A program made the translations under genes and the position numbers. 64,000 bases of DNA from Viridothelium virens (Eukaryota > Ascomycota > Dothideomycetes > Trypetheliales > Trypetheliaceae): NCBI GenBank assembly GCA_010094025.1, contig ML991792.1, positions 124,001 through 188,000 of the forward strand, in the 5' to 3' direction. This document shows, one piece after another, positions 32,291 through 42,923 of this stretch. Within the stretch, counting starts at the first letter, position 1. Each line of letters opens with the position of its first letter. A model generated the notes under the pieces. That model was not told the origin of the DNA and ran no database searches. It worked only from the letters and a program-made list of their open reading frames with translations.

Positions 32291-32658
32291 TGGTTGAAGA
32301 CCAGCTGCAGTTGGAAACTTGCGGAACAACAAGCAACCACCTCGAGCTTAAGTGAAGCTCACCCACTCTCAAGGCCCACTAAAAGAATGGGGTGATATGC
32401 CGTAACTTTGAACATGACATGAACTACTCCCCAATGCAGCAAGAATCTAATTGACTCGAAACGCCGTCGCTCATTTCCATCAGCTTACCTACTCCTACCT
32501 GCCTATCATAGAGTCAGATCAACCTTCATAATAAGCCTTCCGTCGTTGTTCAATTTCAATCTCTTCGGGCCACAGACATTGTCCTTCTGTCCTTCATCTC
32601 GATAATCAGTAGTTTATCTTGCGCGCTTTTGGACTATTTTCATTTCAGCTCGTCAAGA
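32291..32658. promoter_or_regulatory. Divergent promoter region (JIP5 / GH36)
   Basis: A 368-bp segment separates the two start codons. The part before 32659 is pyrimidine-rich with several CAATC/TCATC words as in fungal leaders. I saw no CreA consensus (SYGGRG) here, in contrast to the GH43 promoter. Confidence 0.4.
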
Positions 32659-35496
32659 ATGTATGCCAAAATCATTTGCACGCCTCCTTTGTCTCAAAGT
32701 ACAATTGTACCCATTACTCAACCATTTGTAGGGCTCATTGATACATTAGATATCTCGAATATATACTCATCCAAAATAGGTCGCTTTCACCGTTCTGGTT
32801 GAGACAAATGCTTCTACGGACAGCGACGGCTGGGAAGTCAACCTTTGGCATGGCGAGGCACGCTCCAGCCGATCGTGGAACGCCCTGCCATTGCAGGAGA
32901 TTCCGAGAGACTCGAATATTGTAAGTCGTTGGTTGAAAATCCTCTCCCAAGTTCGCCTTCCTGACGTAGACTAGCTGGCGGTGAACGATAGGACCTTAAA
33001 ATCTGTCACCCGTCGTTGGTTCACAGCGAATCTGGACCGCAAGGACACTCTTTGTGATCCTACTTCATTTACCATCAGATTTCGTACAAACCCGACCAGC
33101 TCATGGAAGTGGGTTAATGATCAATCTGCAGTCTCCGACGGACAACTTTTGTGGCAGACGTCGAGCCCCGCCAATGGGGATTTATCGTATTATATTCACG
33201 GCTTGAGTTCCAAGCTGAACATCAAGAGCGAATTGAGCGAAACACCGGATACCTTATTATGGTCTGTTGCTGCAGCTGCCCCTGTGGCACATGGGCAATC
33301 CCCAGGTTTTGTTGAGTATAAACTTGGACGTCCAACCAATTTTACACGCTGGTTCTCCACCGTTAGGCAGTGGACGCCGTGGATGGCTCCCCGTCATGGC
33401 AAGTACAAATGGTATACTGACAATGACGCCATGCTATGCTCTTTTCTTCGTCACGACGGATATAGTGTGGTAATGCTAGCTGTGAGCGGTGTCAGGAATG
33501 TTACTACCACATTCAACCACGATGGAGACGGCCACATAACCATCAGAGGTAGCAACGATCGGGAGCAACTTGGACCAGCGATCGCTCTTGTTGCTGTGGC
33601 AAAGTCATTTGACGTAGCCAACGCTTCAGTCATGTACAAGGCTCGCCGAATGATCATGGATCACGTGATCGAACAAGAGACACAAGCACAAAAGCCTCTG
33701 TCTGAGCTACATCCGCCGTCACCACAGTGGATCGAAGAGTGGTACGACGGCCTGACCTATTGTACGTGGAACGGTCTGGGCATCAAGCTCAGCGAAGCTT
33801 CCATCCTGAAAGCGATCGACTCATTACGAAATGATGGCGTCCAGATCGCAAATCTAATCATCGACGACAACTGGCAATCTTTAGATCATCCAGAAGGCCA
33901 ACAATATGATCGGCGTTGGCTCAACTTTGAAGCAAACAAGGAAGGCTTTCCTAATGGTCTACGAGGCCTGACAGACAAGATCCGCAATGACTGGAAGAAC
34001 CAGAAACTTCTCCACATTGCAGTGTGGCATTCCATAGTCGGCTACTGGGGTGGTATATCTCCAGATGGTAGCATCGCTCAAAACTACAAGACGATCACCG
34101 TCCCTAAGAAACCTGGTGAACATACCGGTGAAATGCTCGTTGTCGACGAGCAAGACGTCTACCGTTTCTATAATGACTTCTACTCTTTCCTGGCGGACTC
34201 GCGAATCGACAGTGTTAAGACCGACGCCCAATTTCTCCTTGACGAAATCGCTTCCGCACCTGCTCGTCGCTCCCTCATAAATAATTATCTCGACTCTTGG
34301 ACAATCACGCAGCTCCGCTATTTTGCTGGAAGAGCCATATCTTGCATGTCGCTATCACCACCTATCATCTTCCACTCCTTACTTCCTACAAACCGACCAC
34401 AATTACTCCTCCGTAACTCCGATGACTTCTATCCCGATGAGCCAGCGAGTCACCCATGGCACATCTTTTGCAATGCGCACAACGCACTTCTAACACAGCA
34501 TCTCAACGTCATCCCAGACTGGGACATGTTCCAGACTGCTCACCCCTGGGGCTCGTTCCACGCCGCTGCACGGTGTGTGAGTGGTGGTCCCATTTACATC
34601 ACCGACGTCCCCGGAGAACACGATATCGGACTGATCCAGCAGATGACGGTCAACACATCGACAGAGAGAACAAGGATCCTGCGGCCCGATATCGTGGGGA
34701 AGGCGACGCAGGTCTACACCGGTTACGACGAAGAGGCGCTTCTGAAAGTGGGAACCTATGTCGGACGCGCCCACACCGGCACGGGCATCTTGGGTATTTT
34801 CAATGTCAGTCAGAAGCCCTTGACCGAACTGTTGCGTCTAGATGAGTTTCCGGGAATCGGCGTCGATTCGGATTCAAGCTATGTCATTCGGGCTCACACG
34901 AGCGGGGAAGTCAGCGAGCCTATGAGTCTCGCTAAGGCGACGCGAGCGAAAGCAATCGTCTCGATGGACCTACCGGTGAAGGGTTGGGAAATCTTGTCTG
35001 CCTATCCGCTGAGTTGTTTCGAGCTTGGTACCCAGACCATTTCCTGCTGTCCTCATCACGCCAGGATTAAAGCTGCTTCGTCTGTCAGTGTCGCTGTATT
35101 GGGACTGGTTGGTAAGATGACGGGAGCGGCCGCAATCATGGAAAGTAAGGCGGAGGAGGTTGCCAGTGGGAGAATCAAGGTTTCTGCTAGGTTGAAAGGG
35201 TTGGGAGTGCTTGGTGAGTATCCACTATTCATCCCTTGCTTCGAAATTGCAGCAAAGTGTGCGTGCTGACACAGCCTGGGATAGGTATATACGTTTCCGA
35301 CTTGGCCAGGTGGATGATTCCAGTGGACATTTTTGTTACGATCTACGGTAGACCAGTGCCTGCTCACACCGTGAAAGTAAGCGAGGTGGCGAAGAACGTT
35401 GTAGAGATTGATGTTGAAAGAGCATGGAAGGAGACGGATCAGCAGGCGCGATGGAGCAACGAAGTCGAGGTGGAAACCTTTTTCAATATTCCCTGA
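32659..35496 (+). CDS. GH36 raffinose-synthase/alkaline alpha-galactosidase-like glycosidase
   Basis: Four exons: 32659-32727, 32780-32920, 32975-35213 and 35285-35496, 886 residues; introns of 52, 54 and 71 nt. It has the Raffinose_syn layout: a beta-rich N-terminal domain (WEVNLWHGEARSSRSW; RRWFTANLDRKDT), then a (beta/alpha)8 barrel with LIIDDNWQSL, AVWHSIVGYWGGISP, DSVKTDAQFLLDEI and VIPDWDMFQTAHPWGSFHA, then SGGPIYITDVPGEHD. By family comparison the nucleophile is Asp487 (KTDAQ) and the acid/base Asp587 (PDWDMF). There is no signal peptide, so it is probably intracellular. Substrates would be alpha-galactosides such as raffinose; galactosyl transfer versus hydrolysis cannot be told from sequence. 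It stands in tandem with the GH43 gene. Confidence 0.9.
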
Positions 35497-36067
35497 TTGA
35501 TCACACTAGCAATATGCAATCATTCCTCCAGAACTAACTGTACTAATCTGTATCTGAAGTGACTCAGCTATTAGCGGGCAATGAGCACAAACTTGCAAAG
35601 GACTCGACGATCAAGAAAATCCCGAAGGACACGTACGCGAGCCCACAGACCGTACGGACTCCCGCTTTCTACGGTTCCAATTCTTGTTTCGCGAGCCTTC
35701 TTCGAACATCAATAAAAGGTCCAGCAATGACTTCATCGAAGCTTATTACGCATCCACTTCTCAATTGACATGTGGAACGGTCCAATTTACTTGCATTCCA
35801 GGCTATTTGTGCCCATTCCAGGCTATTTGTGCCCATTCCGCCCCAGTCTGGTAAGATCATGGTTATATACTGCTAACGGTTATTTTTTGACCTTCGTTTA
35901 AGAGGAGCTTAGAGATTGCGGTTGAAAACCAGAATACTGACAATGCTAATTTACCAGGCGTCGCGCGCGTCAGACAAGCCTCGTCGTACAATTCGACTAC
36001 AGATCTGAGTTTCGGAGAGTTTAACAAGTTCAGCGCAGCAAGCATCTCATTAATCGAAGTCGTATTG
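35497..36067. other. Intergenic gap with a 20-bp tandem repeat
   Basis: The stretch follows the GH36 stop codon. It holds no gene that I can support; the tandem repeat at 35794-35839 is listed separately. Confidence 0.5.
35794..35839. repeat. 20-bp tandem repeat, 2.3 copies
   Basis: The unit CATTCCAGGCTATTTGTGCC occurs twice without change (35794-35813, 35814-35833), followed by CATTCC. Identical copies imply a recent duplication. The unit resembles no site that I recognise. Confidence 0.85.
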
Positions 36068-36234
36068 GTGGGGTTATTCAACTTTAACCCCTTTTAGTAT
36101 GCGGGGATTTTTTTTCGTCGGGGTTGACATGTGGGGGATTTTCTTTATCCGAGTAATTAGAGTAGTGGTTCGGCCGGTGTGGGGGAGACAACTCCTTGTT
36201 GCCAAGCCACCGAGGGCTGGAGTAATGTGTGGGG
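36068..36234 (+). promoter_or_regulatory. Cluster of five CreA-type sites upstream of GH43
   Basis: Five matches to the CreA consensus SYGGRG lie on one strand within 167 bp and 107-273 bp before the start codon: GTGGGG at 36068, GCGGGG at 36101, GTGGGG at 36131, 36179 and 36229. CreA (Mig1 type) represses genes for plant-polymer breakdown when glucose is present, and closely spaced sites are usually needed. Function is inferred from density and position. Confidence 0.6.
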
Positions 36235-36340
36235 AAATGCAGCCTGCACTGATTTATAGAGATATAAGGACTGCTCCAATCACATCGACGCTCAAAAGGC
36301 ACTTCGGTACTTTGTACTCTGCTCAGGTAAGGTGAGAAAG

Positions 36341-38180
36341 ATGTACCTGCCGCATATTGTGAAGTTGGCAATATTCGCTGCTCATGCTTGTTTCGCTGCG
36401 AACTCGACATATTTCAACCCAGTATTACCAGGGTGGCACTCTGATCCTTCAATCGTCTATGTTGATGGTACCTTCTATGCGGCAACCTCAACGTTTCTCG
36501 TTTATCCCGGTATTCCTATATACACAAGTCCGGATCTGATACACTGGAAATTGACCAGTCATGTCTGGACAAGAGCAAGTCAATTGCCTAACGCAGGCAG
36601 GGATGTTGCGATACAGCAAGGAGGCTTCTTTGCACCTACGCTTCGTCACAAGGATGGAGTATTTTATGTCATTAATGTTTACCTTGGAGGTCCAAGTTTG
36701 GCCAATGGTAGTTTGCTGGGTACCATTTACAATACCACAAATATCGTGAATAGCTCCGCATGGTCTGATCCAGTCTATTTCAACAGTCCTAGTATTGATC
36801 CTGACCTATTTTGGGATGACGATGGGAAAGTATACGTTCACACGGCCGGAATAAAGCAGCAAGAGATTGACTTAACAACCGGCAAGGTCAGCAATCCTAT
36901 TTCGGTGTGGAATGGTACGTGGTGGCTTACCCTTTTAAAGTATTCTACACAAATCGGATGTTAACAAATAGACAGGGACTGGTGGCAGCAATCCCGAAGG
37001 TCCACATATGTACAAGAAGGATGGCTGGTATTATCTCATGATTGCTGAGGGTGGCACCGAGCTCGGGCATCGTGAGACTATCGCTCGCTCAAGACACGTT
37101 TCTGGCCCTTTCGTGTCAAATCCCAGCAATCCCCTCGTCACCAATAGCAACACATCTGAGTACTTTCAAACTGTGGGGCATGCGGATCTTGTTTTCGATG
37201 GTAAGGACTGGTGGGGTCTGGCATTGAGTACTCGTTCAGGTCCAGAATGGGAAATATACCCGATGGGCAGGGAGACAGTGCTCTTCCCGGTAAGCTGGGA
37301 GGAAGGGAAGTGGCCCGTGGCTACGCAAGTACGCGGAATAATGGATGGATGGGAACTCCCTCCGTATGGACCATTTGTTTCTGGGCCTGGACCATTTAAC
37401 AACGATCCAGATGTGGTTGATTTTGCGCCCGGATCCAGCCTTCCGCCACAATTTGTCACCTGGCGTTATCCCGAGGACGACGTTTTTGCGATCTCAGAGG
37501 ATGGTCACCCTAACACTTTGCGGATTCGGCCTTCCAGGGCCAATTTGACAGGAATTCCCGGATCAACGACCCAACCTGCACTGACAGGCCAATCTGGTAT
37601 CTCATTCATTGGTCGTCGGCAGGTCCATACGCTATTTACGTACAGCGTAGATCTCGAATTCAAGCCCCAAGACCTCGACCAGGAAGCCGGTATCTCTGTT
37701 CTCCTCACTCAGCTCAACCACATTGATTTGGGTATTGCTTTGTCCAGGAACACCTCGCAATCCGATCATCCGTCACAGCTAGAGATACGCCTTCGGACTG
37801 AGGGGTCTGGAACACCCAATGGAACTGTTCCGTCATCTCTCCAGACATTTGCGCTTCCAGAATCTTGCAATGCCGGCGGGGATATACGCTTAGAGGTCAC
37901 AGCGATAAACAGCACGACTTATATGTTGTCGGTCAAGCCTGCGAATAATGCCAACGAAAAGGTGGTGATAGGCTACGTGAGTGCGCTCGTGGTGAGTGGA
38001 GGTAGTGGCCCTTTTACGGGCACCTTACTGGGAGTGTATGCTACCTGCAATGGCGGCAAAGGCAGTGGTAACGAATGCTCCTCGAGCGGAGGAAATGCAT
38101 ACTTTAGCCGCTGGAGGTATCAAGGTGCTGCTGAACAATATTCTTTCACGGAGTTTCTTCCATCTACATATGGAATGTAG
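36341..38180 (+). CDS. Secreted GH43 beta-xylosidase / arabinofuranosidase-like
   Basis: Two exons, 36341-36914 and 36976-38180 (61-nt intron), 592 residues. The start is the ATG at 36341, heading a signal peptide (YLPHIVKLAIFAAHACFAAN). The five-blade propeller domain follows, with the three GH43 acids: general base Asp35 in GWHSDPSIVYV, the pKa-tuning Asp153 in SIDPDLFWDDDG, and the acid Glu199 in NPEGPHMYKKDGWYYL, which is assembled across the splice. The C-terminal half (from about residue 330) is a beta-sandwich of the GH43 C2 type (GISFIGRRQVHTLFTYSVDL; EAGISVLLTQLNHIDLGIAL). Many N-glycosylation sequons fit secretion. Likely substrates are xylo-oligosaccharides or arabinan; which cannot be read from sequence. 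CreA-type sites lie upstream. Confidence 0.92.
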
Positions 38181-38732
38181 CGCAACCTGTTTTAACAAAT
38201 ATCTCGGTAAGTGCTTACTTTGTATATGGGCAGATTCTCAAGTGATCCTGGCACCGGCACTAAATTAGATGTTGAGCAGGTGGCTTTGATTACCACATTT
38301 AGTCTAGTGTGGATTGAAACCTATTTAGGTAATAAACGTGGTTTTGAAGAACAAAGGCATCCATCCAATGCAGACCCTGAGCAAAATGTGTTTCCCTCTA
38401 ATCACTCCCGTCCCGCGTAATGCTGAAACGCTATGGACAAAGCTTAAGATTGACTAGGTAGATGTGAACAATAGCCTGCCGCAAACGGCATCAATATGGT
38501 TCAAAGTAAGTTCTTTTGTGTAAACGTTTTTGGACTGAGATGTTTCCTTTCAAAATCTTTCTGAGCGGGACGCCTCCAAAACTTCAGTCCGTGTCTTTTA
38601 TGATTCCGTACACTGTCTGGTTATAGTTGCACGGAATAACTCTCCTTCTCCTTCAATACTCAGGCTCTCGCTTCCATCCAAAAAGCACCGTCGTATTACA
38701 CTCCCTTCTTTTACAACGGGAACTTTGAGATC
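38181..38732. other. Intergenic gap, nothing recognised
   Basis: The segment between GH43 and the next gene on the same strand shows only short frames. The stretch before 38733 is pyrimidine-rich and probably the promoter and leader of the next gene. Confidence 0.5.
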
Positions 38733-40295
38733 ATGTCTGAAGCAGGCAACAGTGCGCGAACGGGCTGGTTCAGCCGCACATGGCCATTTGGCTCCATCAA
38801 TGCGACCCACGACAACAGTTCTGTCGTGAACAACGCACCATCAGGATCTACCGGAAACTTGGAACAAGAGCTGGGTCAAGTCGACCCCGCGCGACCACGT
38901 ACACGAGAGGTATTTCTCCAACATCTGGATGCCAAGAAGAATGGGACCGGGGAGCTGGTTCCAGAAGCCGAAGCAGCCAGGATGGATCTGATCTGGGATC
39001 TGAACCAAGTTCGCTACCCTCTCACCAGCCTCGTCAAGACGCCACAACCGGAAGACATTCTTGCATTACGCAACGGGGTTCGCCAAGGCATTTTTCAGAA
39101 TGCGCTCGTTCGTCCACCATACGGCGTATTCAACCCCATCAACGCTGCTATCTTCCTCACGGAGCTATCGAGCGGGCAGGATTTTGCCTATTCGACGGAT
39201 TACTTGGAGGAGAAGCCTTGCGAGCTATCCATCACGGAGAAAAAAGACCGGCAGATATTCTTCGTGTTTCTGAAGGGCGAAGACCTCCCGAGCTACCACT
39301 TCTGGCAGGAGCCTGAGGATCCAGATCCCACACAATGCTTGCATTTGGACAAGAATCAGCTTGATGTGTTGGAGAGGCTGGTGGTTCAGTCAATTGATCG
39401 CTTTCAGCGGATGCGCCAATTCTTTGATACCGATGCGACAAATGAGAAGAAGGCGGCGTATGCGGAAGAGACGTTCGCGGCTGTGTCCGAGATCTTGGGA
39501 CGTATAAAAGTCCCTATGGCTAGGGACTTATCGAGAAAAGTCCATGGGGTGAGACGAGGCCTCAACGCTATTGGCTATGGTGTTTCGGAGGAGCTGCTGG
39601 ATGAGGATTTGGGACGCCAGCTTTTTGATGTTCCTGTGGAGCAGGGAGCAGGGCAAGTACTCGAGCAGGACGACAAAAGTGACACGAGTTCTTTGTTGGA
39701 AACCACTTATCCGGCTTATGAGCGCCCTGGTGCTAGCGAACAGCACCAGGAGGATGACGGCACCAATGTATACCCTCATACGGCTTCGGACGAGGGCCAC
39801 ATGGAGGAGGATGCAGATGAAGGTGAAGATGAAGATGAAGACGAATACGTTATTCCCACGGGATCTGGGAATATTCAGGAGGAACAACAACGAAGCCCCC
39901 AGACTTCGAGCTCTCCTCTCACAGAGCTAACCTCGAATGAGGAGGCAGAGGAAGAGATCCTAGTTCGCCCGAGGAGCACAAAATCCGCCACTGATACCAT
40001 TGGCGATACCGGTAAATCAGTCCCTCGAACTCCTAGGACCAGGGCAAGGTCTAGGAAACAACGCGAGGCCGACAAAGCCTATGACGGGAAAAACGACCTT
40101 CCCTTGTCACCTGGAGAAGTGTCACCGGTGCTAAGGAAAACACCGAAAAGGAAATCCCCGGATCATCCAGAGGCACCGTATCGGCCTGAGAAGAAGAGGC
40201 GGAAGAGGTCTTCCGGCATGACGGAAAAAGATCCGGGAGCTGGAATTGAAAGGGGGACGACGAGTTCGGGGGCTAGGTTTTTGAGAGAAAGATGA
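38733..40295 (+). CDS. Unrecognised protein with basic, nuclear-type tail
   Basis: Single exon, 520 residues. The first 60 residues are polar. Residues about 60-310 look folded, with mixed hydrophobic and charged stretches: PLTSLVKTPQPEDILALRNG, RPPYGVFNPINAAIFLTELS, KDRQIFFVFLKGEDLPSYHF and a long helix-rich part (LDVLERLVVQSIDRFQRMRQ). From about 310 it is disordered, with an acidic run (DEGEDEDEDEYV) and Ser/Thr-Pro sites, ending in basic clusters (KTPKRKSPDH and PEKKRRKRSS) that would act as nuclear localisation signals. I do not recognise the folded part; no enzyme motif is visible. Probably a fungal-specific nuclear protein. Confidence 0.75.
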   Translation: MSEAGNSARTGWFSRTWPFGSINATHDNSSVVNNAPSGSTGNLEQELGQVDPARPRTREVFLQHLDAKKNGTGELVPEAEAARMDLIWDLNQVRYPLTSLVKTPQPEDILALRNGVRQGIFQNALVRPPYGVFNPINAAIFLTELSSGQDFAYSTDYLEEKPCELSITEKKDRQIFFVFLKGEDLPSYHFWQEPEDPDPTQCLHLDKNQLDVLERLVVQSIDRFQRMRQFFDTDATNEKKAAYAEETFAAVSEILGRIKVPMARDLSRKVHGVRRGLNAIGYGVSEELLDEDLGRQLFDVPVEQGAGQVLEQDDKSDTSSLLETTYPAYERPGASEQHQEDDGTNVYPHTASDEGHMEEDADEGEDEDEDEYVIPTGSGNIQEEQQRSPQTSSSPLTELTSNEEAEEEILVRPRSTKSATDTIGDTGKSVPRTPRTRARSRKQREADKAYDGKNDLPLSPGEVSPVLRKTPKRKSPDHPEAPYRPEKKRRKRSSGMTEKDPGAGIERGTTSSGARFLRER

Positions 40296-40682
40296 ATGTG
40301 CGTGAGGCACATAAGGCACAAGGTCCCATTGGGGGCCTCCCGGATAGTGTAAGGTTAGAATAGAAATATTAGAGAGATTTCCACTCGTTCTTGTTCAATG
40401 TGACAGTGAGCACTTCTCTATGGCCTACCGGAGGATTACGAGATAATGTCATCGACGCCAGGAATTTTCATTGGGGGGTTCCTGAATTATCCCGAGCGAA
40501 AATGGGATTTTCATATCTTTGCCCCCAATTCTTAGAGTCGTAACCCTTCGATTGCGGAGGTCTCGGAGGTTTAATCGGCGAGAGGCAAGTGAGCCAAAAT
40601 CTTGACAGCATCTGACAAAACTCGCATGAACGACAACGATCCTAATGGAATTTGAGAGCTTCTGTCTTGAAATCCAATCCTA
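40296..40682. other. Intergenic gap with probable TyrRS promoter
   Basis: A 387-bp segment between two genes on the same strand; no further coding or RNA features seen. The 40652 ATG is in another frame and could act as a short upstream frame. Confidence 0.5.
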
Positions 40683-42563
40683 ATGTTCGCGAATTATATT
40701 TGCCCTCGATGCTTTTCCAAAGAAGGAGTTCTAAACAATGCATTGCGTTACTCGAGGCCTCAAAGTCTAAATCACAGAAGCCGGAGCCAGGACATTGCAA
40801 GATTGTTCAGTCAACATGCTCGACGCGCCGATACTCTCAAAACCGAGCCATACACCACTCCTCTTCAAAATGATGTCAAGAACATACGAGAATCTGTGGA
40901 GAAAGGAAAGGAAAGCGTATTAGACGTTTTGGAGGCGCGTGGGTTTATCCATGATATTGCAGGGTAGATTTGACAAGTGTAATACAAGACGGAATTAAGC
41001 CTCACACTTCGTAGGGCTCGAATTGGCTTGGACGATCTTCTCAAGAAAACGAGTCCCGGTGTATATGTGGGTATTGATCCTACGGCACCTTCACTCCATG
41101 TCGGACACCTACTCCCTCTTATGGCCCTGCTCTGGATGTCTCTCTCTGGCTATCCTACCTTCCCCTTAGTATGTGGGACTGTTGGACAATCGAAATTCAG
41201 ATCATGGCTCATGGCATATAGGTCGGAGGTTTCACAGCCAGAATCGGTGATCCTTCGGGAAGGACCACTGCCAGAGATCTTCAGAGCTCTACCACAATAG
41301 CGGACAACTCGGCACGGATCGTTAACCAACTTGAGAAGCTCTGGAAATTGTTCGGGAAATACGCTCATTCTCACAAACAATACGGCGCGGGACAGAATGC
41401 AGTAAAAAACAACGCGGAGTGGGGACCTGCATTGACCTTGGAGGATTTTCTACGGACAATTGGAACAGGAGTGAGACTGGGAACCATGCTAAGCAGAGAC
41501 ACGTGGGTAGGCACCGTTCACTTACTATAAGGACATCTTTAGTAAAGATGAAGACTAAGATCGCTCTCAGCGTCAAGATCCGTTTGGCAAAGGGAGGAGG
41601 CATGTCCTTTGCTGAATTCACCTATCCTCTATTACAGTCATACGACTTCGTGCACTTGTACCGGACTTTTGACGTTCAATTGCAAATCGGCGGCTCTGAT
41701 CAGTATGGCAACATTGTCGCTGGCATCGATGCAATAAATCACTACCAAGCGACAGCACCATCGGTACCCGGTGAAAAGAAAAAGGATGCTAAAGATCCCT
41801 TGAGCACACCATATGGTCTCACTGTTCCTCTGCTCACTACTGCATCTGGAGCTAAATTCGGCAAAAGTGCCGGAAATGCTATCTGGCTTGACTCGGAAAA
41901 GACCAGTATCTTCGACTTGTACGGAGTAGGCACTCCCCGCCAACTCCTCTGACCTCTTCAATTTCTGAATGAAATTCATAGTTCATGCTTTCCACGGCCG
42001 ACGCCGACGTCGAGCGCTTCCTCAAACTCTTCACCCTCGTTCCTCTCCACCAAATCGCTCAGGCCATGGAATTCCACGCCAAAGACCCCTCCGCTCGCCA
42101 TCCGCAGCACCTTCTCGCGCATGAACTCGTCTCCCTCGTCCACGGCGCCACAGCAGCGGATCGAGCGCGTAGTCAGCATGCACAGCTCTTTGGTAGGCGA
42201 GGCCTCCTGGACACCAAGACTACTACAGGCGACTCTGAAGCCTCATCTGCCTCTCTTTCGCTTGTCCCAGACCTCACCCTCCCCCGCTCCCACGTCCTCG
42301 GTCACTCATTCGTCCACGTCATCGTTCTCGCCAAGTTGACGGATACCCGTTCCATGGCTCAGAACGCGATTGAGGCTAAGGGCATCTACCTCGGGGCGTC
42401 AGGTCAGACGAGACTGGTTTTCAGCAGGAGAGTGGAAGATCGGAAGGAGGTTGTGAGGGAACAAGATCTAGTGGAGGGTCGGTGGTTGGTGCTGAGGAAG
42501 GGAAAGAAGGATGTAGGGATTGTGGAGGTGGTGGATGATGAGGGATGGGAAGAGAAAGACTAG
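40683..42563 (+). CDS. MSY1: Mitochondrial tyrosyl-tRNA synthetase
   Basis: Five exons: 40683-40963, 41015-41168, 41222-41502, 41571-41925 and 41982-42563, 550 residues; introns of 51, 53, 68 and 56 nt. The basic N-terminus (about 50 residues) fits a mitochondrial presequence. Class I features: GVYVGIDPTAPSLHVGHLLP with the HIGH-like HVGH near residue 121, VGGFTARIGDPSGR created by splice 2, the tyrosine-site run GGSDQYGNIVAGID, and the KMSKS-like KFGKSAGNAIWLD near residue 334. The helical anticodon-binding part follows (TADADVERFLKLFTLVPL), and the last 60 residues resemble an S4 domain (GIYLGASGQTRLVF). It charges mitochondrial tRNA-Tyr. The gene converges on NOP7, with 360 bp between stops. 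Confidence 0.93.
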
Positions 42564-42923
42564 TGGGGAGACGGGGAAGACATAGGACATGGGAGAGGAC
42601 GGTGATTACAACAAGCTGTCTCAATTATTCTAAACCGTGGATCAGCTCGTTACGGAGCAAGAACCTCCCACTCGGGACATTGAGCCAAAGACAGAGCACA
42701 TCCAGCTTAACGTCGACCTTGATGCTCAACAACTTAAGGGGAAGGAAGTGAAAGCCAGGCGTGATTGGGGGAGACGATGATATATATTTCTGAGGCCTCA
42801 TTGCTCCTGTAAATAAGCTTGACTTCGCGAATTGTATCGATAGTATAGATCTATCATTTCATACTAGACCTACGACAAAAAACCCCAGATTACCTTCCCA
42901 ACCCTAAAGATTCCACCCCATTC
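42564..42923. other. Gap between convergent genes
   Basis: 360 bp between the stops of the TyrRS and NOP7 genes, with no further gene. The end near 42860-42920 is A/C-rich on this strand. Confidence 0.55.
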
